The notes under the pieces are model-generated. The model saw nothing but the letters and a program-made list of their open reading frames with translations. It was not told the origin of the DNA and did no database searches. The translations under genes were made by a program, and so were the position numbers. Source: Deltaproteobacteria bacterium (lineage in GTDB: Bacteria; Desulfobacterota; Binatia; UBA1149; JAJCZL01). From it: 64,000 nucleotides of DNA. The DNA lies in NCBI GenBank assembly GCA_029262415.1, contig JAJCZL010000057.1, positions 62,001 to 126,000 of the forward strand, read 5' to 3'. Below, one piece after another: positions 24,741-33,470 of this stretch; the first letter of the stretch is position 1; the number at the start of each line of letters is the position of its first letter.

Positions 24741-25990
24741 CAGCCAAATATCTCCCGGACCTTGCCAAGGCCCGCGACCAAACGATCGACCTCGGCGCGC
24801 GTATTGTACAGCCCGAACGAGGCGCGAACCGTGGCCGCAATCCCGAAGCGCTGCATCACCGGCTGAGCACAGTGGTGACCGGTGCGAATCGCCACCCCCT
24901 CGTTGTCGAGAATCGTGCCGACATCGTGTGGGTGGATGCCGTCGAGCACGAACGAATGGACGCCGGCTTTTTCTCTGGCGCAACCAATGATCCGTAGCCC
25001 GGCGATTTCCGGCAAACGATCGGCCGCATACAAAAGCAGGTCGTGTTCGTGGGCTTCTATCGCATCGATGCCGATCGATTCTATGTAGTCGACGGCTGCG
25101 CCGAAACCGATAGCACCGGCGATGTGCGGGGTTCCGGCTTCAAACTTCGCCGGTACCTCGTTGAAAACGGTCTTTTCGAACGTGACCGAGAGGATCATCT
25201 CACCGCCGCCTTGGTAGGGGCGCATCTCATCGAAAAGCTCGGCCTTGCCCCACAAAACGCCGATGCCCGTGGGTGCGTAGGTTTTGTGGCCCGACAGCGC
25301 AAAGAAGTCGGCCCCGAGTGCGGCCACGTTGATGCGCATGCGCGGCGCGCTCTGCGCGCCGTCCACCAACACGAACGCACCGGCCGCATGGGCCGCATCG
25401 GCAATCCGACGCACCGGGTTTATGGTGCCGAGTGCATTAGATAAGTGCACGACGGAAACGAACTTGGTGCGCGGCCCGATCATCGCGAACATCTCGTCGA
25501 GTTTGATCTCGCCGTCGTCGTTAATCGGTGCGACTTTGAGAACAGCGCCCGTGCGCTCGCAGAGCAGCTGCCACGGCACGATGTTGGAGTGGTGCTCCAT
25601 CGTCGTTATCAGGATCTCATCGCCCTTGCCGACCCGCGGCTCGACGAAACTGTAGGCTACGAGATTGATCGCTTCGGTGGTCCCGCGTGTAAACACGACC
25701 TCTTTGTCCGAGGTCGCACCCAGAAAACCCGCCAGCTTGCTGCGAGCGGCCTCATACGCATCGGTCGCGCGCTGGCTCAATGTGTGGACGCCGCGATGGA
25801 CGTTGGCGTGATCACGCTGGTAGTAAGAGCTGATCGCATCAATCACCGAACGGGGCTTCTGCGAACTCGCCGCATTGTCGAGAAACACCAGAGGATGGCT
25901 GTTGATATCTTGGTTAAGAATCGGAAAGTCGGCGCGAATCCGTTCGATGTCGAGCGCATGAGCCGGCGTTCGCGCCGTTGCCCCGCTCAC
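24740..25990 (-). CDS. sufS: cysteine desulfurase SufS
   Basis: This is a PLP-dependent group II cysteine desulfurase of 416 residues, which takes sulfur from cysteine as a persulfide. The PLP lysine is K236 in LSGHKTYAPTGIG, and the catalytic cysteine is C374 in RTGHHCAQP, on the short loop typical of SufS. The start is a GTG at 25990 that overlaps the sufD stop by 4 nt (GTGA). It is coupled downstream to sufU. Confidence 0.95.
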   Translation of the reverse strand: MSGATARTPAHALDIERIRADFPILNQDINSHPLVFLDNAASSQKPRSVIDAISSYYQRDHANVHRGVHTLSQRATDAYEAARSKLAGFLGATSDKEVVFTRGTTEAINLVAYSFVEPRVGKGDEILITTMEHHSNIVPWQLLCERTGAVLKVAPINDDGEIKLDEMFAMIGPRTKFVSVVHLSNALGTINPVRRIADAAHAAGAFVLVDGAQSAPRMRINVAALGADFFALSGHKTYAPTGIGVLWGKAELFDEMRPYQGGGEMILSVTFEKTVFNEVPAKFEAGTPHIAGAIGFGAAVDYIESIGIDAIEAHEHDLLLYAADRLPEIAGLRIIGCAREKAGVHSFVLDGIHPHDVGTILDNEGVAIRTGHHCAQPVMQRFGIAATVRASFGLYNTRAEVDRLVAGLGKVREIFG

Positions 25991-27414
25991 GACGCACCTC
26001 CGTTGCCGCGGTCGCGCGCGACGCCGCCGCTGCCGTGTACGGCGTCAGCCCCGTCGTTACCGCCGAGAACGGCGTGCTCGACGCGCTCGTGCACGGCGCG
26101 CTCGGCGCTCGCACGTAGATGTGGGTCGGCGATGTGCTCGGTCACCTCAGCCGCAAACGCGAGCGTGAGCATGCGTTTGGCCGGGCCGGGGCCGATGCCG
26201 CGTTGGCGCATGTAGAAAAGCGCATCCTCGTCCAAGCGCCCAATCGTCGCGCCGTGATTGCACTGCACATCATCGGCGTAGATCTCCAATTGGGGGCGCG
26301 TCTCTGCAACCGCACCAGCACCGAGCAAAAGATTGCTGTTCGACTGAGATGCGCTGATCTTTTGCGCATCCGGACGCACCAACACACGACCGGTAAAAAC
26401 ACCGCGCGAGCGTCCGTCCATGATGCCCTTATAGAGCTCGGTGCTGCGCGTTCGCGGCTGCGCATGATCGATCACGGTGTGATGATCGGCGTGCGCGTCG
26501 CCCTCGAGCGCGTAAAGACCGTATAGCGAGCACGAGGCCTCGGGCGCGTCCAACGCGACATGGATTTCGGTGCGTGACAGCCGCGCGCCCACCGCAACTG
26601 CATGCGAGACGAACTCGGAACCCTCGCCCTGGTGTACCTGGATGCGCGCAACGTGGAACGCACCGGCGGCTTCGCGCTGCAGCTTGCAGTGGCTGAGCCG
26701 TGCACCACGGCCGAGCACAATCTCGGTCGCGGCGTTGGCTAAGTACGAAGAATCCGGCAGGCCCACGTAATGCTCGGCCACCGTGGCGCTCGACCCGGGC
26801 TCGGCGATGATCAGCGTGCGCGGATGACTTACGCTCTTGTCTTGTACGCCGCCGACGAACACCAGATGCACGGGCCGGGCGGCGTGTTTACCAGCCGATA
26901 CAAAGACAACCGCACCTGCGGACAAGAACGCGCTATTTAACGCGGTAAAGCCGTGCGCGTTGGTGTCGAGAAACTGACCGAGGTTCTCACTGAGAAGTTT
27001 CGGGTTCTCCGTCGCGGCCTGCTCAAAGCTCATCACACACACCGCAGTGTCTACCTCATCGAGATTGCGCGAGAGTTCGGCTATCGGCGAGCCATCGACG
27101 AACACCAGCACCTGTGCGCTTTGGTCGGAGACTGCCGCATCGATAATGGCGGAAACGCGATCGACGGGGATCTCGCTCCGCGCGGCCGGCGCAGGATCGA
27201 AGTCGGCGGCCACAAGGGAAGCAACGCTCGTGTACTTCCAGTCTTCGTTTTTCGGCCCGGGAAAGGCCAGCATGCCGAAGCGCTCGATGCCGATGCGGCG
27301 CAACTCGGCGACGCGCGTATGCACGTCGCTGTTGTCGGCGACTCGAGGGTCTGCGGCAAAGAAACGCTCGTGGGCGTCAAGAAAGCCCTGCTTGGCTTGT
27401 GCTGATGTTGCCAA
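25987..27414 (-). CDS. sufD: SufD scaffold protein
   Basis: SufD pairs with SufB in the SufBC2D scaffold. The beta-helix core (TLIIAEPGSSATVAEHYVG) and the C-terminal QCNHGATIGRLDEDALFYMRQRG signature, with the conserved Cys and His, are present. The best start is a TTG at 27414 preceded by GGAGA, giving 475 residues and a 13-nt gap from sufC. The ORF track start at 27624 lies inside sufC and encodes non-homologous sequence. The C-terminal 30 residues (about 515-545 of the ORF) are Gly/Ala/Asp-rich and probably disordered. Confidence 0.9.
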   Translation of the reverse strand: MATSAQAKQGFLDAHERFFAADPRVADNSDVHTRVAELRRIGIERFGMLAFPGPKNEDWKYTSVASLVAADFDPAPAARSEIPVDRVSAIIDAAVSDQSAQVLVFVDGSPIAELSRNLDEVDTAVCVMSFEQAATENPKLLSENLGQFLDTNAHGFTALNSAFLSAGAVVFVSAGKHAARPVHLVFVGGVQDKSVSHPRTLIIAEPGSSATVAEHYVGLPDSSYLANAATEIVLGRGARLSHCKLQREAAGAFHVARIQVHQGEGSEFVSHAVAVGARLSRTEIHVALDAPEASCSLYGLYALEGDAHADHHTVIDHAQPRTRSTELYKGIMDGRSRGVFTGRVLVRPDAQKISASQSNSNLLLGAGAVAETRPQLEIYADDVQCNHGATIGRLDEDALFYMRQRGIGPGPAKRMLTLAFAAEVTEHIADPHLRASAERAVHERVEHAVLGGNDGADAVHGSGGVARDRGNGGAS

Positions 27415-27427
27415 AAAGATTCTCCGG

Positions 27428-28189
27428 CTATACCGACGCGGCGCCCACTTCTTCTTCGATCCAGCGATAGCCACGCTCTTCAACCTCGCGCGCGAGATCG
27501 GCACCGCCTGACTTGACGATGCGGCCGCCGACCAGGACGTGGGTCTTGTCGGGGACGATGTAGTCGAGCAGGCGCTGGTAGTGGGTGATGATAAGCATCG
27601 CACGATCGGGCGAACGCAGGGCATTTACGCCGTTGGCGACAACACGCAGTGCATCAACGTCGAGCCCTGAGTCGGTCTCGTCGAGGATCGCAAGGCGCGG
27701 CTCGAGCATTGCCATTTGAAAGATCTCGTTGCGCTTCTTCTCACCGCCGGAAAATCCTTCGTTGATCGAACGGCTGAGCAAAGCGGCGGGAAGTTCCACG
27801 AGCTTTGCCTTCTCTTTGCTCATCTGGATGAAATCCATGGCGTCGAGTTCAGACTCGCCGCGCTGTTTGCGCACAGCGTTGAGCGCGGAACGCAGGAAAT
27901 ACGAGGTGCTCACCCCGGGGATCTCGACCGGATACTGAAACGACAAGAACACCCCTTCACGCGCGCGCACCTCAGGTTCCATCGCAAGCAGGTTGTGGCC
28001 GTCATAGGTAACCGATCCCTTGGTCACCTTGAATAGTTCGCGGCCCACGAGCACCGAGGCCAGCGTAGACTTGCCCGAGCCGTTCGGACCCATCACGGCG
28101 TGCACCTGGCCCACCGCGAGTTCGAGGTCGATACCGTTGAGGATTTTCTTACCCTCGACTTCGGCGTGTAGATCTTTGATGACTAACAT
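27428..28189 (-). CDS. sufC: SufC ATPase
   Basis: SufC is the ABC-type ATPase that drives conformational change of the SufBCD scaffold. The 253-residue protein has Walker A MGPNGSGKST (33-42), the SufC signature SGGEKKRNE, and Walker B LAILDETDSGLDVDAL, where DET replaces the usual DEP, as in SufC proteins. It starts at the ATG at 28189, 35 nt after sufB, and is followed closely by sufD with a TTG start. Confidence 0.96.
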   Translation of the reverse strand: MLVIKDLHAEVEGKKILNGIDLELAVGQVHAVMGPNGSGKSTLASVLVGRELFKVTKGSVTYDGHNLLAMEPEVRAREGVFLSFQYPVEIPGVSTSYFLRSALNAVRKQRGESELDAMDFIQMSKEKAKLVELPAALLSRSINEGFSGGEKKRNEIFQMAMLEPRLAILDETDSGLDVDALRVVANGVNALRSPDRAMLIITHYQRLLDYIVPDKTHVLVGGRIVKSGGADLAREVEERGYRWIEEEVGAASV

Positions 28190-28224
28190 ACTGCTCCAAT
28201 TCGATGCCGCCTGCGGCGCGGCAT

Positions 28225-29679
<1,455 letters not shown>

Positions 29680-29690
29680 CTCTTTCAAGC

Positions 29691-30161
29691 TTACTTGACT
29701 GCGCTATCCGAGCCCGGCGCAGCGAGCCATCCATAAGTCGAACTCTCGCCACGTCCGCATATGTCGGCAAGTGTCACCGCCGAAAGAGCTGTTTCCAAGA
29801 GGTCATTGACTCCGCGCCACACGCCACGGATCGAGCAGTCGCCGGAGTGCACGCAATAGGTTTTCAGCCCGGCGTGACTCTCGCAAAATTTGACTGGGAA
29901 AAACGGTTCGCCGAGGGCCTCGATCGCCTCCCACATGTTGATCTCCTCGGCCGGTCGCCCGAGCCGATAGCCCCCGCCGGCACCACGGGTAGAGGTGGCC
30001 AGCTCGGCTTTGCGAAGAACGCGGACGAGCTTGGCTACGTACTCGAACGAAAGCCCTTCGGCCTCCGCAATATCCTGTATTCTCAGTGGTTTACGCCCAT
30101 CGTGACGGGCCAGCTGGATCAGGCAACGGAGTCCGTATTCCTCTTGTGCCGACAGTTGCAT
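29691..30161 (-). CDS. Rrf2 family regulator, probable suf operon repressor
   Basis: This is a 156-residue Rrf2-type winged helix-turn-helix regulator. The N-terminus [18 protein letters not shown] is the family start, so the ATG at 30161 is preferred over the ORF track start 20 codons upstream. Three cysteines, C93, C103 and C109 (C-x9-C-x5-C), sit where IscR and other Rrf2 proteins bind an Fe-S cluster. It heads the suf operon, 11 nt before sufB, and probably senses Fe-S status and represses the operon. The Cys spacing differs from IscR (x5, x5), so cluster type and DNA site may differ. Confidence 0.88.
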   Translation of the reverse strand: MQLSAQEEYGLRCLIQLARHDGRKPLRIQDIAEAEGLSFEYVAKLVRVLRKAELATSTRGAGGGYRLGRPAEEINMWEAIEALGEPFFPVKFCESHAGLKTYCVHSGDCSIRGVWRGVNDLLETALSAVTLADICGRGESSTYGWLAAPGSDSAVK

Positions 30162-30191
30162 AACGCAGTACGTAACTATTGTGTACAGCGA

Positions 30192-30197
30192 AGTCAA
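30192..30197 (-). promoter_or_regulatory. possible -35 element of the suf operon
   Basis: On the minus strand TTGACT lies 31 nt before the Rrf2 start codon. A weak TACGTA follows 17 nt later, where a -10 would be. The region also contains a GTAC...GTAC dyad that could serve the regulator. Only the -35 resemblance is reasonable. Confidence 0.3.
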
Positions 30198-30245
30198 CTT
30201 TAGGCGCAGGTGCCCGAACAAGGAGCCTACGAGGCCCGCCCAGCC

Positions 30246-32288
30246 TCAGGGCCCCTTAGCGCGGAAGGCCTCGGCATCGTTCTTGGACGGATCAGAAAGG
30301 ACGCCTTCCCAGCAGCGGCGCTGGCCGCCATCCTCGGCAACGAACTGCACGCGCAGCGGCACAATCAAAGGAAGGGGCGGCAAAGCGAGGTTGCCGCCCC
30401 TTCCCTTCAGACCGATCTTGGCCTTGCCGGCCGCGCCCGAGCGTAACGTAACGCTGGTAATTCCCGAAGACGCGGCCCTGTCGCGCATCCTGAATCCTTT
30501 GTCACCGGTAGACTTCCAGCACGCGCGCTTGCCGCACATACCGCCGGTCGGCACAGCGAATTCGGCCAGCGCTGCGCTCGCGCCGGAAGCGTCATAGAGG
30601 CAAAGACTCAAAGCTGCGGCGGCCGAACCCGGCTGCATAAAGTCTTCGGTAGCAATGGCCGCGCCTTTGCGCCACTTCCAGTCAAGCTTGTCGCGACTCT
30701 GACCAGGCCGATCGGCGATCGAAATACGCGCACCTCCCGGGCCCGCCGCCGGGCATCCCGGATCAGGCTGTGCGCCGCACAGACTCGCCGGCGGCGCCAA
30801 GCGCACCAACACGCCGTCATAGGCGCCACCGGCGTAGGCCTGCCCCTGCGGCCCGCTCTGCGGCCAGTCCGGCGAGGTGGTCTGGCCGCCGAGAACAAGC
30901 GTGCCGCCGGGGCCGAAATCGGCAGCGCGCCCGTAATCGTCGCCGGAACCGCCGAGCGTCGTCGCGAAGGCCAACGAGAAGTCCGCATTCAGTTTGATCG
31001 CCAGCGCGCGCACGCCCGGCGGCGGGCCGGTCGGCGCGGCACCGGTGTAGGGAAAGTCGCTCGATTGCGTTTGGCCGACGCAGAACACCTCGCCGCTGTC
31101 GCTCGCGGCCATGCCTTCCGCGAAATCGGAACCGTTTCCGCCAAGCAGGGTCAAGGCTTCAAGTCGATCACCGCCACTTGAAAGCCGAGCGAACAGCACC
31201 TGCCGCGGCCCCGACAAAGATCCGTAAAGCCTGCGTACTGTCTGCGCACTGTCGGGGATGGCCGCGGGGGTAGACGTCGTCGACGCGGCGATGTGGACGC
31301 GACCGTCGGTAGTGACGTCGAGATGGTGGGTCTCGGTGAACTCGCTACCGTCACCTCCTAGATAGGTTGCCCACACCAGCGCGCCTTGCGGATCGAGCTT
31401 TACGGCAAGTAAATCCTCGCCTCCGGCGTAAGACACGTCGTAAGCACCCGCAGTCGCGAGCCCCGGCGAAAAGGTGCCGAACCCAAGGTAGCAGTTTCCG
31501 CCGCCGTCGGTGCCGACAGAGCCGGTCCCGGGCTCACTCTGAGACCCGCCGAGATAGCGGGCCCAGCGCAACGTCGCACCGTCGCCGGAGAGTCGCGCCG
31601 CAACGATATCGGTATCCCCGGCCGGCCCGTTGACAAACGCGGCAGCAACGAAAGGCGTGTAGACGCCGTTGAAATGGCCTGCAGAGATACAAATATCGCC
31701 GCCCGGCACTGCAACAACGTCGCGGATGATGCGCCCGTCATCGGCGCCAAAGTAGCTGCAGAAGATAACCCGGCCGTCAGGATCGATCTTGCAGACGAAG
31801 CCGTCCTGTTCGAAGTACGGATCACCGGGGTTAACTCGACCGCCTTCAAACTGGCTTTGCACTACTCCTGCCGTTACCGGAAAACCCGCGCCTGCGCGGC
31901 CGGCGATAACAAGATTGCCGTCTTCGTCAAGGTCGGCGGCGTAGGCGCGGTCGTAGCCCGGACCACCAAGGAAGGTCGACCAGACCAGCGTTCCGTCGGC
32001 GGCGAACTTAGCTGCATAGGCGTCGAAAGAGCCGTTGTGCGTACCGTCAAAGACGAACCCCGAAGCGTTTGCCTGCACCGGGAAGTCTGCCGACCCCGAT
32101 CCACCGGTCACGTACACACTGCCGTCACCCGCAGCGACGATATCGCGAACCTGATCGGGTCCGCCGCCGCCCAAAAGACGCGAGAACACCGGAGCGACGG
32201 CCTGGGCTTGGCCGGCACACAGCAACCCGGCCGAGATCACCAACAAACCGGTAAGAATAACCTTTCGGTGAACCGGGCATGAGTTCAT
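30246..32288 (-). CDS. secreted SBBP-repeat beta-propeller protein
   Basis: This exported protein has 680 residues. A signal peptide ends ...LLCAGQAQA (about 30). The next 450 residues are SBBP-type propeller repeats with the recurring pattern WSTFLGGPGYDRAYAADLDE / WARYLGGSQSE / WATYLGGDGSEFTE / ATTLGGSGDDYGRAAD, each about 50-60 residues. From about 530 a separate C-terminal module begins with DKLDWKWRKGA, has LCLYD and a CGKRACWK pair, and ends CWEGVLSDPSKND. I remember this module as frequent in Binatota-like genomes, but its function is unknown. It starts 2 nt after the BtrH_N gene stop, so the two are probably translated together. The role is not known; repeats of this kind often mediate surface interactions. 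Confidence 0.78.
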   Translation of the reverse strand: MNSCPVHRKVILTGLLVISAGLLCAGQAQAVAPVFSRLLGGGGPDQVRDIVAAGDGSVYVTGGSGSADFPVQANASGFVFDGTHNGSFDAYAAKFAADGTLVWSTFLGGPGYDRAYAADLDEDGNLVIAGRAGAGFPVTAGVVQSQFEGGRVNPGDPYFEQDGFVCKIDPDGRVIFCSYFGADDGRIIRDVVAVPGGDICISAGHFNGVYTPFVAAAFVNGPAGDTDIVAARLSGDGATLRWARYLGGSQSEPGTGSVGTDGGGNCYLGFGTFSPGLATAGAYDVSYAGGEDLLAVKLDPQGALVWATYLGGDGSEFTETHHLDVTTDGRVHIAASTTSTPAAIPDSAQTVRRLYGSLSGPRQVLFARLSSGGDRLEALTLLGGNGSDFAEGMAASDSGEVFCVGQTQSSDFPYTGAAPTGPPPGVRALAIKLNADFSLAFATTLGGSGDDYGRAADFGPGGTLVLGGQTTSPDWPQSGPQGQAYAGGAYDGVLVRLAPPASLCGAQPDPGCPAAGPGGARISIADRPGQSRDKLDWKWRKGAAIATEDFMQPGSAAAALSLCLYDASGASAALAEFAVPTGGMCGKRACWKSTGDKGFRMRDRAASSGITSVTLRSGAAGKAKIGLKGRGGNLALPPLPLIVPLRVQFVAEDGGQRRCWEGVLSDPSKNDAEAFRAKGP

Positions 32289-32290
32289 TG

Positions 32291-33319
32291 CTAGGCCGCC
32301 GCGAGTCGCTCGAACAAATCGGTCTCGGTTGCGGCAAGACCCTCGGCCTGCCGACGCGCAGTGTCCCAGTGCCCGGTGTTTGCCGGATCCTCGGCGGCCG
32401 CAAACAACGAGGTCGCCAGCGCCGTCCAGGCCTCGGCCGCCTGGGCAGCGAGGCCGGGAGCATCGGCGGCGACAAGCGAGCGGTCCAACTCACGCGCCCA
32501 AGCAAGGAACGACGCGTACAACCGCCGGAAGTTGCCACCGCCGTTACCGAACTTTTCGATGCACTGCGCGTTGTAGCCCGCGATCCACTTGGCATCCTCG
32601 CGTTTCGACCATTCTGAGATCCCGTCGGCCAAGCGGCGGATGCCGCCGATCCCCGAGGTCGCACGCATACTATCGCCGTCCAGAGCTTCGAACAGCGGCG
32701 CGTTCTTTGACGCGAGCATCCGCGCCGAGGTCTCTTTAATCGCGAAACGGCACGCGTCGGTAAGCGACCGGCCCGGCTCGTTGCTGTGAAACTTGCCCCA
32801 AGCGTTGAAACTCGAAAACCCTTCAGGCGCGTTGCGGCTCTTCGCCAACGCTCCGTACGAACAGGCTTCGGCAACATCGCGAATCCGGTCGGCAATAAAC
32901 GCTTTCTCGGTCTCGTCGTCGAATCCTAGAAGAACGAAACGGTGGCCGGGAAAGTGCACTTTAAACTCGCGGTAGTCGAGATAGAGGATGTCGCCGGACA
33001 GCATCGTCGGGCGGCCTTGCAAAACCTCTTCGCGAACGACCTCCCAAGCATAATCGTCGTCGCTTTCGGGCCGCTCGCGGTAGTCGATTTCAAGGGCACG
33101 TGCGACGTCGACTTCCATCGTCGCCGTGCGCCCAAACGCGATCGCGCAAGGGTCAAGCACGCTCCCCTCTAGGTAAACACAGTCGACACCGGCGCCTAAC
33201 CCGAACACTGCGGGCTCGGGTAGTTCGAGATCACAGTAATGCTTGAGAAGGCCGCGCATCGCGGTGCTGCCGCAATGCTCACCGGGAAAGATTCGGTAAC
33301 CGTCGATGAGCGTATTCAC
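32291..33319 (-). CDS. BtrH_N / DUF4872 domain protein
   Basis: This 342-residue protein has the N-terminal BtrH_N papain-like domain: GEHCGSTAMRGLLKHY with a candidate catalytic Cys near residue 16, and GHRFVLLGFDDE with a His around 125. It is followed by a helical DUF4872-type domain (SSFNAWGKFHSNEP onward). In butirosin synthesis BtrH transfers an acyl chain from an acyl carrier protein to an aminoglycoside; most homologues are uncharacterised and may be peptidases or acyltransferases. No signal peptide is seen. It is the first gene of a two-gene unit with the secreted SBBP propeller, and it diverges from the cysteine-repeat gene. Confidence 0.75.
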   Translation of the reverse strand: MNTLIDGYRIFPGEHCGSTAMRGLLKHYCDLELPEPAVFGLGAGVDCVYLEGSVLDPCAIAFGRTATMEVDVARALEIDYRERPESDDDYAWEVVREEVLQGRPTMLSGDILYLDYREFKVHFPGHRFVLLGFDDETEKAFIADRIRDVAEACSYGALAKSRNAPEGFSSFNAWGKFHSNEPGRSLTDACRFAIKETSARMLASKNAPLFEALDGDSMRATSGIGGIRRLADGISEWSKREDAKWIAGYNAQCIEKFGNGGGNFRRLYASFLAWARELDRSLVAADAPGLAAQAAEAWTALATSLFAAAEDPANTGHWDTARRQAEGLAATETDLFERLAAA

Positions 33320-33432
33320 GGACGAATCCTAGATCATCTGCTCAGGTGTCTCCAACCGCACGCGCCGGACGGGACGCGGCCATGGACCTAGGTAATCAGT
33401 CCACCCAGTCGCCGTGTTCGGCCTGCATTGCG

Positions 33433-33461
33433 TTGACTCGCCCGCGCCATCCCGGTCTAGT
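33433..33461 (+). promoter_or_regulatory. candidate promoter of the cysteine-repeat gene
   Basis: TTGACT, a 17-nt spacer and TCTAGT (4 of 6 to TATAAT) end only 9 nt before the ATG at 33471. The interval TCGCCCCCCA has no Shine-Dalgarno site. If used, the transcript would be nearly leaderless. Confidence 0.35.
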
Positions 33462-33470
33462 CGCCCCCCA

